This document shows positions 33,883 through 44,838 of a stretch of DNA of 64,000 bases, piece by piece. Made by a program: the position numbers and the translations under genes. The DNA is taken from the NCBI GenBank assembly GCA_036898135.1, contig CM072516.1:24945244-25009243 (forward strand). The letters run 5' to 3'. Every line of letters starts with the position of its first letter. The first letter of the stretch is position 1. The stretch is from Oncomelania hupensis. Its lineage: Eukaryota > Mollusca > Gastropoda > Littorinimorpha > Pomatiopsidae. The notes under the pieces were generated by a model. It did no database searches and was not told the DNA's origin. It worked only from the letters and a program-made list of their open reading frames with translations.

Positions 33883-36230
33883 CATTACATCACATTACAT
33901 GATTATTGCTTTAGGTCCAGCGGACTCTTCCGAGCCAAATCAGGACCGGACAACCCCTGATCCGCGTAAAAGATCTGCTGAAACAACCCTAGTGGTAAAA
34001 CTGAAAGCTCTCCACCAGCCAGTCACTTTACAATAAAGGCATCCCACGCAGGGGACCGCTGAGGCTGTACTCTAATTTATCGAACCCCCGTGTACAAAAA
34101 CAAACTAGAATACAAACATCATTATAAATTATCAACAAAACACATACATATAAAATGCCTACATTGCTATACAAAAACAAAATAGAATACAAACATCATT
34201 ATAAATTATCAACAAAACACATACATATAAAATGCCTACATTGCTAATAATAACATCGTAGGAAGCCCTAGTGACCACCTGGCAGATAGCGTCCGATATT
34301 CCCAAGCTGATCCAACAGACCTCATACACAAATAAGGAGTCTTGTCCCGGAAGAGTTTTCAAGAAAAAAGGTAGGTGACTGGTCTAGCGAGGAAGAAGAT
34401 AGTAGAGCAGATTGATAGAACAGAGCAGGAATGAGAAAGAGCAAATGAGAAAGACGGCGACAGTGGGAATTTCCTATCCTATCCTGTCTTGTAACCCGGA
34501 GGTCGTAGGGGCACCACAGATGATCGTTTAACCAGCATACTCCATCTTTCTCTGTCCTCAGCAGCCCTGATGGCTTCGCTCAGTGTCAAACCAGTCCATT
34601 CTCGAATGTTGTCCTCCCACCTCTTTTTCGGTCTCCCTCTTCTTCTACCTCCTTGCACTGTGCCTTGCAGAATGGTCTTTGCAAGGCCTGGTGATCTGGT
34701 GACGTGGCCATACCATCGGAGTTTCCGTTTCTTCACAACTGTGAGCAGGTCATCGTGTTGTCCAATGGCTTGTGTGATGGTCTGTCGGACTTCGTCGTTG
34801 GTGATGTGTTGGTTATAGGAAATGCCCAGAAGTCTTCTGTAGCACCTCATCTCCATGCTTTGTATTCTTCGTTGTAGATCTGCTGTGAGGGTCCATGCTT
34901 CGCAAGCATATAGGAAGATGGAGATGACAATGGAGCGCAGCAGTCTTACTTTGGAATGTAGACTGATGGTCCTGTCTTTCCAAATGGGCTTCAACCTTGT
35001 CAAGGCAGCAGTTGTTGGTGCGATCCTGGAGAGGACTTCCTGTCGGGACCCATTGTCTGACACAATGGCTCCCAAATATTTGAAGCTGTGCACTTTGTTG
35101 AGGGGTTGGCCTTGGACTGTGATGTCCATTTTAATGCCCTTGGTGTTGTTGGTCATCATTTTGGTCTTCTCTGCACTTATTTACATTCCATAAACTCTGG
35201 AGGTGGTGTCAAGCCTCTGTACCAGCTGTTCAAGTTCTTGTTCTCCAGCCAATCCATCAACGTCATCCGTAAAACGAAGATTGGAGATTGCTCTACCCCT
35301 TATGCTGACTGTGCCTTCGTGATCTGCAAGGGCATCTGACCAGATGCGCTCTAGGAAGATGTTGAAGAATGTTGGAGAGAGTAGGCATCCCTGACGCACA
35401 CCGATTGTTGTTCTGAACCAGTTCCCGATGACGCTGTTATGGAGGACTGCACTGGTAACCTTGTCATACAGGCTTTTGATGACTTCAATAATTTTAGGGC
35501 TGATGTTGTACACTTTCACTGTTGCCCATAGAGCTGCATGCCAGACTCGGTCAAACGCCTTCTTGAAGTCTATGAACACATGATATAGATGTTGTTGGTG
35601 CTGTAGGTATTTCTCACAGATTATTCTGAGGTTGAAAATCTGTTCAGTGGTACTTCGCCCTGCTCTGAATCCTGCTTGTTCTTCAGCTATGATTTGTTCA
35701 GCTTGGGGTTTCAACCTGTTGAGTATTATTTTCAAAAGCACCTTGCTGGGATGGCTGATGAGGCTGATGGTGCGGTAATTTTCAAACTCCTGAAGGTTAC
35801 CTTTTTTGGGAAGAGTGATGACAAGCGGCTGGGTCCATGGTGTAGGCCACTCCCCACTTTGCCAGATCTTGTTACAGATAAGAGGGAGGGCATCAATCAT
35901 CGCTTCTCCTCCTGCTTGTAGCAGTTCCGCGGGTATGTTGTCCACTCCCGCTGACTTCCATTTCTTCAGCGATTGCACTGCTGCTTCAACTTCTTCCCGG
36001 AGAATTGGGAGGATTTCTTCTTCTTCTCTGTTCTCGGGACATGCTAGAACTGATGGATCTCCATTTGGTGTATGGTTGTAAAGGTTAGAGCAGTACTCTG
36101 TCCATCTGTCCAAGACTTCTTGTTCTTCTGTAAGGCATATGCCAGACTTGCTTTGGATCGATTTAAAGCACTAAATTTCCAGAAAGTGGGGATACTATTT
36201 ATACTGAAACCCCCAGCACCCCAATGGGGG
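33883..36230 (-). mobile_element. H-retroposon copy 5, split by a nested LINE
   Basis: The 3' part is at 33883-34472 and the 5' part (TATAAATAG and the CCCC/GGGG hairpin) at 36161-36230. They join exactly at GGGAATTT/AAAGCAC when the LINE between them is removed. The outer flanks carry GAAAGAAGAAA at 33872-33882 and 36231-36241. It is the short subtype with an ATGTA tail. Bases 34145-34225 contain a local duplication of the stretch around ACAAAAACAAAATAGAATAC. Confidence 0.87.
34473..36160 (-). mobile_element. RTE-like LINE, 5'-truncated, inserted in H copy 5
   Basis: It starts at its 3' side with CCTATCCTATCC and runs to the middle of the ORF. The flanks are ATTT at 34469-34472 and 36161-36164, the likely 4-bp target duplication. 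One reading frame covers nearly all of it, at 36113 to 34479, interrupted only by a TAA at 35181-35183 where sister copies have a Glu codon. It encodes the fingers and palm (NYRTISLISHPSKVLLKIIL, FIDFKKAFDRVWHAALWA) and a mutated catalytic box FTDDVDG in place of FADDIDG. Confidence 0.9.
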
Positions 36231-36241
36231 GAAAGAAGAAA

Positions 36242-37210
36242 GGAAAACAGAAAAAAGAGGAAGTGCGTCACAGAGAAAAAATTGGAGAGAGAATAAGAAG
36301 AAGGAGAAAAAGAAGAGCTGTTATTACATGCAGTACCCACACCCACTCACACATCCACATAAGCACGCGCGCACGCACGCACCCACTCACGCACGCACGC
36401 GCATGTCCCCGCTCTCGCGCGCTCACACACACAACTGAGCAAACAAATAATAATTACAACGTCCACAACCATCACCACGTGGGCTACTAACACCATAATC
36501 ACGTCTATATTATCACGACTACGATAGCCACAATCATCCCCCTTCCTTCCTTTGTACCACCATCACACCTCTATCATCATCATCATCATTATCATCATCA
36601 TCTATCATCATCATCATGATAACAACCATGCAATCCTTTCACTCGGTACTTCTCCTCATCGTCATCAACCTCATCTTCTTTATCATTATCATCATCTATC
36701 CTCATCACTGTGGTTATAAGCATAAAATCCTTTTACAAGCTGATCAACCAATCTATGAAATCAACCAAAACATCACCAACCTACCATACAACCAACAAAT
36801 CACATTTTTAAGCCAGCAAGAGAAGTCAGCAACATTTTGCTCCCCCCTCCCCTCCTCACTTCACCCCTCTCCTCTATCTTCTTCCCTCCTCCCCTACAAA
36901 AAAACCACCACACAATAACAACAACAAAAACAACAACAACAAAAACAACAACTAACTAACAAGGTAACACAGGCGCCCGTATCCGCAGGAATGTGAGCGG
37001 AGTATTATTTATAAACTTGTAATACTTGTAATATAGACTCCGCTGGCATTCTTATGCGAGCGCCTCTGCAAGGTAACTATTCAGAATTTCCGTGGAATAT
37101 TTGCCACCAGCCTCAATCAAGGGACTGGTTCTACGTATTTCGGAAAATAGTTTATTCCTTATTCTACTATCACTAGACTATAGTAATACAATGAATAAAG
37201 AAGGGATTAC
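36242..37210. other. Intron stretch with CA, CATC and CAA simple repeats
   Basis: CA-type repeats lie at 36335-36435, CATC at 36573-36620 and CAA at 36900-36950. No exon is seen other than the one starting at 37211. Confidence 0.6.
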
Positions 37211-37310
37211 CCTAATTTCAGGACAGACGTTGGCAGGCAGTCGTTCATAGTTCCCCAGAACATTGGCCAGACTTCCAATCACCGGTTCCGTAGCGAAGGC
37301 CAGACTGTCG
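37211..37310 (-). CDS. SCYL2: SCYL2 exon, pseudokinase N-lobe/hinge (33 codons)
   Basis: This 100-bp exon encodes DSLAFATEPVIGSLANVLGN, then LPANVCPEIR, the strand-hinge region of SCYL2. A strong acceptor (TGTTTTGCAG) precedes it, and the donor is AGG then GTAATC. It starts with the last base of a split codon and ends in phase 0. The next codons of the protein are supplied by the 45-bp exon 13 kb away, giving a gap-free match to the family. The exon upstream, expected to end in phase 2, was not found in the window. Confidence 0.87.
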
Positions 37311-37555
37311 CTGCAAAACACAAAACGCAGAAATATAAACGAAAATGGAATTCATTCACTGAACAAAGGAAGAAATAAGAAGGAAGGAGAAGAAGAATGA
37401 ATGAGTGAATGAAGAATGAACCCTGAAGTTTAACGTCTAAACCCACCATTGGCGATATGCCAGGCAAGAAGGGATATAGACTTAAGCTAACAATAAGCCA
37501 ACAAAGCAACCCTACTGCTAAGATAGAAAGTGAAAATTGCCACTTTTATCTCAAT

Positions 37556-37750
37556 AATAATAAAATACTGAATGCTATATACGCGCTTTTCCCCTAATCA
37601 ATAATCAGGTTCAAAGCGCGGCGATCTTTACCAACATGCACGCTTACATGTTTTCATCCACTGTTAAACACACAACAAACACACATCTATCACCAAACCT
37701 GTGTTGTAAAGGCAGGGAAATCCCTATTAGAAGACGGAGAGGAAATCCAG
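37556..37750 (-). mobile_element. SINE 3' fragment
   Basis: It shares with 11935-12090 the blocks TATACGCGC, AAGCGCGGCGATCTxTAC and TATTAGAAGACGGA. On the minus strand the 3' end reads GCGCGTATATAGCATTCAGT with a TTATTATTATTG tail. The tRNA head is missing. Confidence 0.7.
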
Positions 37751-37759
37751 TTTTTAGTT

Positions 37760-38058
37760 CTGATGGGGTGGGACAAAAAGAAGATGAAGAACAAGAAAAA
37801 GAAAAAAAGAGAAGAAGTAGGAGGAGGAGAGGAAAGAGGAGAAGAAGAAGAAGAGGAAGAAGGAGGGGGAGGAGGAGGAGAAGAAGAAGAAGAAGGATAA
37901 TTCTATGCTAAAGAGAAATAAAATATCTAGGGACTTGGATGAGAGTTCGGAGAGGGAATTTGAAAAAGGGAAAGTGGTGATATGGGATTGAAGCAGAGGA
38001 ACATGAGGAGGAGATTAAAAAGGAGGACCAGAGACATACGTTTGGAAGGGGGAGAGAG

Positions 38059-38093
<35 letters not shown>

Positions 38094-38111
38094 GAGTGAG
38101 AGAGAGTGAGT

Positions 38112-38147
<36 letters not shown>

Positions 38148-38155
38148 CAATAATA
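37760..38155. repeat. Purine-rich GAA and GA simple-repeat block
   Basis: GAA/GGA repeats run at 37780-37897 and (GA)n-type repeats at 38050-38147. Long frames across them are low-complexity. Confidence 0.9.
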
Positions 38156-38444
38156 GCCTGGAGCGGTGGACATCAGTGCTAATAAGGGGGCCGTTTAAAA
38201 AGCCTTTCATAACTTTAATCACCAGCAAACAACAACAAAATAACCAATCTCTGTAGAAAGAAGGAAGACATTCCGGTTAACGACAGAATGAACATGAGTA
38301 GGCTGAATAGCGTAAATCTTATTCAGCCTAAAACTAACAACAACAACAACAACAACAACCACAACGACAACAATAACGACAAATGTGCGTAATATTAAAT
38401 TATGTTATATTTGTGGAGCGCACAATTTTCCAGTTAAATTATTT

Positions 38445-38509
38445 GAAGCGCAAATAACACAAAATCTTTCATATTTAAAATATGAAAGATTTTGTGTTAT
38501 TTGCGCTTC
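38445..38509. repeat. 65-bp palindrome
   Basis: Two perfect 32-bp arms (38445-38476 and 38478-38509) are separated by one base. The arms start GAAGCGCAAATAACAC and end GTGTTATTTGCGCTTC. There is no loop to speak of, so it could extrude as a cruciform. Confidence 0.95.
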
Positions 38510-39300
38510 ACCCACGTTTCTTTGCCAATGTTTGGAGAACAAATAAAGATCATGTAATATTGCGCTGTGCACAATGTGCCTTGCAAATGTATTGAGAATT
38601 TAAGGACCTTAATCCTGCTCTCGGAACGCGCTTCTTGTGTGTGTGTTTCTTTAGATTTCCGTTTTGTTTCGGGTCTTTCTCTGCCACAAAAACATTAGAC
38701 TTTCAAAACCTAAGTATCTTAATAATAAAATTGAATGCTTACTAGTTCGAGTTAAGAACAATTGCCCATTTATTAGCCGATCAACCAACACATTCAATTT
38801 ATGTTAGCGTCTGTTTACACACATGTGATTTTAGACCAAGCAATCATTTTCACGCTACGGACAAACAAAACTAAACCCAAATCTAACAATTTAAAGATGA
38901 ACTATAACCATAAAAAAGTAAAACTACTACAAAAGTTTATGAACTGCAGACATGTAAATTATACGGGCAATATCTGTTATTGCTGGGCTAAGCAACAAAA
39001 TGTCAATGGGTTCTTGAATAGTTAAATTTTAGTTTTTAGTATCAATCATTTTAGCTAAAATCGAGAATTGAAGCACGCAAGAAAGTCAGAAAAAAACACA
39101 CACAATTAAAAAAAGAAAGTAAACTACACGTACACAAAGCTTTTAAATTGTTAATGGCCCTTGATACCATGATGGTATTGTGTGCCACAAACCTAGTTAT
39201 AACGTCCTCAGCAACTGGCTTTATGCTCAAGCGAAGTCAATTACAAAGGATTGCTCAAACGACATGACAATTGCCTGCGCGGAGCTGCAGAGGCACCGTT
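38510..39300. other. AT-rich non-coding stretch
   Basis: No gene is recognised. A 74-codon frame at 38801-39025 has no domain. Part of it (38806-38840) resembles 27000-27035. Confidence 0.5.
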
Positions 39301-39308
39301 TGATTCAA

Positions 39309-39374
<66 letters not shown>

Positions 39375-39460
39375 AATCATCATCATCATCATCATCACCA
39401 TCATCAATCATCCATCAATCATCTATCAATCATCCTTATCATCACCATCATCATCATCAT
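39309..39460. repeat. (ATC)n microsatellite
   Basis: ATC/CAT triplets run from 39309 to about 39405 and continue degenerately to 39460. The poly-His frame is not a gene. Confidence 0.95.
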
Positions 39461-39682
39461 TCTCCTCCTCCTCATGTTCTTCTTTTTATTTGTTTTAAAC
39501 TATTGCAAAGAAAAGACCAAGGAATTACTGTGAGACATATTCTTGTGATTTTCCGTCATTTGGAATGGAACGCACAACCCTTAGCATTCCTTCCGCAAAT
39601 TATTCTTTTGTACTTCCGTCTGAAGTACCGTTTGCAAAAAGCAAGCAATCAGCTCTATGAAGGCTACATAGACAACGACGCT

Positions 39683-40389
39683 TTGATTGATTGATTGATT
39701 TATTGTTGCTTTAGGTCCAGCGGACTCTTCCGAGCCAAATCAGGACCGGACAACACCAGATCCGCATAAAAGATCTGCTGAAACAACCCTAGTGGGAAAA
39801 TTGAATGCCCTCCACCGGCCAGTCACTTTAAAATAAAGACATCCCACGCAGGGGACGGCTGAGGGTTTACCTCAACTACGCGAACCCCCGGTTACAAAAA
39901 CAAAATAGAATATAAACATCATTATAAATTATCAACAAAACACATACATATAAAATGCCTACATTGCTAAATACTAACATCAAAGGAAGCCCTAGTGACC
40001 ACCCAGCAGAAAGCGTCCAACACTCCCAAGCTGATCCAACAGACCTCATACACAAACAAGGAGTCTTGTCCAGGAAGAGTTTTCAAGAAAAAAGGTAGGT
40101 CATTGATCTAGCGAAGAAGAAGATAGTATAGCAGAGTGATAGGACAGAGCAGGAATGGGAAAGAGTAAATGAGGAAGATAGCAACAGTGGGAATTTAAAG
40201 CACTAAATTTCCATAAAGTGGGGATACTATTTATACTGAAACCCCCGGCACTCCAACGGGGGGTACTGTTGCCGCAGTGAATCTGTCATGCCTACAAAAG
40301 CAAGACAGGTTTTCAACTGGGGCTTTCACTTTTCCCTTTATAGGTTAGAACAATCTACAGTGGCAAGATTGTTCATGACCCCAAGGGGT
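39683..40389 (-). mobile_element. H-retroposon copy 6, full length, long subtype
   Basis: It runs on the minus strand from ACCCCTTGGGGTCATGAACA to an (AATC)n tail, 707 bp. It is flanked by GACAACGACGCT at 39671-39682 and 40390-40401, a 12-bp target duplication. It is the cleanest full-length example in the window. Confidence 0.9.
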
Positions 40390-40401
40390 GACAACGACGC
40401 T

Positions 40402-40790
40402 GTACAATACCGAAGGCACAAATGACAACGCTCTAAGGGATGAGAGTATAACCCGAGGTCTAGTCTTCACACGCACATATTTCATCGCACGGACTTTAAA
40501 GATCCCGACACTCATGTCCTAGATGGGTGAGTGCTATCCACACAAATGCATCCAGCAAGCACTGGGACCATCCCACCCCCCTACCACAACTCTCCCCCCC
40601 CTCCATCCCATCCCATTCGGTGGCCCAGGAGCTTCGCGACACCTAATGGCTCAGTTGTCTGGGGAGTCACACGAGGCGGCTAAAACAGCAAGTGGCCGCC
40701 TCTGGTGGCTTGAGTTAGATTCTGGGTCGACCAGCGCTTTGAGCAGCTCTTGAGCTGGAAAAAAAAGCGCTTGATAACAAAAATGAAAAA
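40402..40790 (+). mobile_element. SINE-like repeat
   Basis: Bases 40420-40535 match 54490-54600 on the opposite strand (shared GGTCTAGTCT, GCACGGACTTTAAAGATCC and CATGTCCTAG blocks). Further right are GGCTCAGTTGTCTGG, GGTCGACCAGCGCTTTGAGC and a terminal AAAAAAGCGCTTGAT, typical of a SINE 3' end. The boundaries are approximate. Confidence 0.55.
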
Positions 40791-40821
40791 ATTCGACCTT
40801 CGAACGTTGAACCGATGCTCT

Positions 40822-40885
40822 CTGGTCCTGATTTGGCTCGGAAGAGTCCGCTGGACCTAAAGCAATGTATAATCATGTAATGTAA
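40822..40885 (+). mobile_element. H-retroposon 3' stub, 64 bp
   Basis: Only the terminal hairpin region (GGTCCTGATTTGGCTCGG to GTCCGCTGGACC), TAAAGCAAT and an ATGTAATG tail are present. It is flanked by the 14-bp repeat TGAACCGATGCTCT at 40808-40821 and 40886-40899. It is an independent truncated insertion. Confidence 0.88.
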
Positions 40886-40899
40886 TGAACCGATGCTCT

Positions 40900-41404
40900 A
40901 GTACTAGATGTGCATGTCCGTTCTGTTGATGTAGAGCCGACACTCCCTGCTACCATAGGCACGCCCTGGACGCGCCAAGACAGTAGGCGGTAAATAGTGT
41001 AAGTATAGTAAATAGCGTCTTTAAAAACAAAGCGAGTTCCGAGACACCTAATAGGTTTCCGCGATGATTGGACTTAAATTTCTCATTAAAACTCCAAAAG
41101 AATCGTTACAACAGAATCCCTCTTTCTAAACCCACTTTGATATACGAGGAACTCCAACAACAACAATGATTAAGCTTAGAAATTGAAAAAAAAACAACAG
41201 TTAAAGAGACAAAGAAAAAACAATTCGATTAAATGATAAAGTGATTTAAAAAAAAGCATTCACTGAAGGCCAAATTAAGTTAAATATAAAACAAAACAAC
41301 AGATGAAAGGAGCGAAGGAAAAGCTGACTTCAAAAGAGGTCTATTTAAAAATAAAAACCTTGTTCTATTGAAGCTTTCAGACTCTTGGGCCATACAAGGC
41401 AGCT
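40900..41404. other. Non-coding spacer
   Basis: No gene or known repeat is recognised. Confidence 0.5.
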
Positions 41405-41412
41405 TGCGTAAT

Positions 41413-44049
41413 CCTATCCTATCCCATAACTCGAAGGTCGTTGGGGCACCACAGATGACCGTTTAACAAGCGTACTCCATCTTTCTCTGTCCTCAGCATC
41501 CTCATGGCTTCTCTCAGTCTCAAGCCAGTCCATTCTCTAATGTTGTCCTTTCCCCTCTTTTTCTGTCTTCATCTTCTTCTACCTCCTTGCAACGTGCCTT
41601 GCAGGATGGTCTTTGCAAGCCCTGATGCTCTGGTGACGTGGCCATAACATCGGAGTTTCCGTTTCGTCATCACTGTCAGCATGTCATCGTGTTGTCCAAT
41701 CGCTTGTGTGATGGTCTGTCGGACTTCGTCGTTGGTGATGTGCTGGGAATAGCAAATGCCCAGAAATCTTCTGTAGCACTTCATCTCCATGCTTCGTCGT
41801 GTTCTTCGTTGTAGATCTGATGTGAGGGATCCATGTTTTGCAAGCGAAAGGAAGATGGAGATGACAATGGAGCGCAGCAGCCTTACCTTGGAATTTAGGC
41901 TTCCAAATTGGCTTCAACCTTGTCAGGGCAGCAGTTGTTTGTGCGATCCTGGAGAGGATTTCCTGTCGGGACCCATTGTCTGATACAATTGCTCCTAAAT
42001 ATTTGAAGCTATGCACTGTGTTGAGGGATTGGCCTTAGACTTTTGATGTCCGTGTTGATGCCATTGGTGTTGCTGGTCATCATTTTGGTCTTCTCTGCAC
42101 TTATTTCCATTCAAAAGGCTCTGGAGGTGGTGTCAAGCCTATGTACCAGCTGTTTAAGTTCTTGTTCCTCTCCAGCCAATCCATCAATGTCATCCGCAAA
42201 ATCGATGATGGAGATTGCTTTACCCCCTATGCTGATTGTGCCTTCGTGATCTGCAAGGGCATCTGACATGATGCGCTCTAGGAAGATGTTAAAGAGTGTT
42301 GGAGAGTAGGCATCCTTGACGCACACCGATTGTTGTTCTGAACCAGTTCCCGATGACGCTGTTATGGAGGACTGCACTGGTAGCCTTGTCATACAGGATT
42401 TTGATGACTTCAGTAATGTGAGGGCTGATGTTGTACACTCTCAAGTTTGCCCACAGAGCTGCATTACAGAATCGGTCAAACGTTTTCTTGAAGTCTAGGA
42501 ACACATGATGGAGATGTTGTTGGTGTTCGAGGTATTTCTCGCAGAGTATTCTGAGGTTAAAAATCTGTTCAGTGTTACTTCGCCCTGCCCTGAATCCTGC
42601 TTGTTCTACTCCCCGTGGGGGTGCCGGGGGTTTCAGTATAAATAGTATCCCCACTTTCTGGAAATTTTGTGCTTTAAATTCTCACTGTCGCTGTCTTTCT
42701 CCTTTGCTCTTTCTCATTCCTACTCTGTTCTATCAATCTACTACAATATCTTCTTCTTTGCTAGACCATTCACCTACCCCTTTATTTTCTTCAAATCTCT
42801 TCCGGGACAAAACTCCTCATTTGTGTGTGAGGTCTGTCAGATCAGCTTGGGAATATTGGACGCTGTCTGCCAAATAGTCACCGGGGCTTTCTATGATGTT
42901 ATTATTTGGCAATGTAGGCATTTTATATGTATGTGTTTTGTTGATATTTTATAATATTTATATTCTATTTTGATTTTGTAAACGGGGGTTTGATAAGCAT
43001 AGCCTCATCGTCCCCTGCGTGGGATGTCTTGATTGTAAAGTGACCGGCTGCTGGAGTGCCTTCAGTGTTACCACTAGGGTTGCTTCGGCAAATCTTTTAT
43101 ACGGATCAGGGTCGAGTCCTCTTTCAGCGAAGTTGTGGTCTTGATTTTGTGGTCCGGATTCGGATCTTTGCAGTCCGCTGGACCCTGTAAGCAATGAGTA
43201 ACTAACTATCTTCAACTTTGATTTGTTCACCTTGTAGTTTCAACCTGTCGAGTATTATTTTTAGGAGGATTTTGCTGGGATGACTGATAAGACTGATGGT
43301 GCGGTAATTTTCACACTCCTGACGGTATCTTTTTTAGGGAAAAGTGATGACAAGCGACTGGGTCCTTGGTGTAGGCCACTCCCCACTCTGCCTTATCTTG
43401 TTACAGATAATGGAGAGGGCGTCAATCATTGCTTCTGCTTGAAGCAATTCCGCGGGTATGTTGTCCACTCCCGCTGACGTCCCTTTCCTCAGCGATTGCA
43501 CTGCTGCCTCAACTTCTCGGAGAACTGGGAGGATTTCTCTTCTTCTCTGTTCTGCGGACATGCTAGAACTGTCGGGTTTCCATTTGGTGTGTAGTTGTAT
43601 AGGTTAGAGCCGTACGCTGTCCATCTATCCAAGACTTCTTGTTCTTTTGTAAAGCATATTCCAGACTTGCTTTAGATCGTGGAGACCTTGAGCAGTTTAA
43701 CACTTGTCAGCCGCTCCACAGTCTGGTTAGTCTTCTTGTTGTTGTTCTTGCTCAGACTGTTCTCTATTTCCTGGCATTGATCCTCTATCCAGTTCTTCTT
43801 TGCTGTGCGCATGCCTTTTCGGATGTCATTGTTGATTATACTGTAGGCATCAGCTCCCTGTGAGGTGTTCTTTTTCTTTTTCATCTCTCTTCGTTTTTCA
43901 CCCAGGTCCAAAAGTTCATGTGCGATCCACCATTTATTCTTTTGGCGGTGCTTGGCAAGGATCTCAGTGGCGGCATCTGTCAAAGCTTAGTTGAAGGTGG
44001 TGGTCATGGTGTTGACACCTATTTCACCAGCTCCCAACATGAGCAGTGG
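41413..44049 (-). mobile_element. RTE-like LINE, 5'-truncated, split by an H copy
   Basis: The 3' part is 41413-42607 and the 5' part about 43209-44049. It is flanked by TGCGTAAT at 41405-41412 and 44050-44057, so this is one insertion. The tail side shows CCTATCC repeats. Several frameshifts break the ORF, but GWxRTTIGVRQGCLL-like and FIDFKKAFDR-like motifs remain (FLDFKKTFDRF here). The gap between the two parts is exactly one H-retroposon. Confidence 0.88.
42608..43208 (+). mobile_element. H-retroposon copy 7, nested in a LINE
   Basis: It starts ACTCCCCGTGGGGGTGCCGG and ends in GTCCGCTGGACCCT with an AACTAACT tail, so it belongs to the ACTA-tail subtype. The LINE reads ...TTGTTCT before it and TCTTCAAC... 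after it, giving only a 3-bp TCT repeat as possible duplication. The intact LINE at 46050-46060 shows the empty site. Confidence 0.85.
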
Positions 44050-44057
44050 TGCGTAAT

Positions 44058-44833
44058 GGGTATCGCTAAACTGAGTTCGAGTTCAGTTGATGATTATAAG
44101 TATATTAAACAATATGTTAAACAATCATATTAAATTGAACTGGACCGAACTGGATTAGAGTGCGCTTCTTGCGATTGACTTGAGTTAGGCAATGACCGTC
44201 TGCTGGGTATTTACATGAAAATAATTAGGTATGGAATAATTGCAATATTTAGATTATTGTTCTTGAAGAACTTGTGTAGATTTTACACATCTCATCTGTT
44301 ATCTGCACACAACGTCCTACTACTTTTAATGCCAGAGTTTCTGCCCAACTGTTAACTGTATATTGCGTCCTTTTCTTTCAACACGGGAGAGGATGAGGCG
44401 GGGGGGGGGAGGGGGGAACAGGGGGTGGTGAGGAAGAAGAGAGAGAGATACCGACAGACAGAAAGACAGACAGACAGAAACGACATGCTCCTTTCGCCGA
44501 AAATCACTTTTCAATAGTGAGAGTAGCTCGCATTACGCAAATGAGTTTTTCAAACAAAGCGCCATTTTAATTGCAAGTGAGCGCGCGTGGAATATACCTT
44601 TTGGTTATACCCTCCCACCCCCAATTTTTTAACTACCCCAAAAAACAAAAAACACAAACAAACAACCAAATGTTGAATGCACTGTTTTTACACGCAGCTA
44701 AAACACCTTTGAACCTACCCCGTTAATCATAGAGGGCAGTTACAAATGTCCTGTACAAAATCTTTTATATATCTCTTTACAAACCTTGAAAATACCCCAT
44801 ACCCCATCTCATCCACATAAGCAGAAAGAACGT
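44058..44833. other. Non-coding spacer
   Basis: A G-rich block at 44398-44430 and short GA/CAGA repeats to 44478 are present. No gene is seen. Confidence 0.5.
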
Positions 44834-44838
44834 TTAAT

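Noticed and set aside
38801..39025. 74-codon frame
   Set aside because: It is AT-rich and has no domain. Part of the DNA resembles a repeat near 27000.
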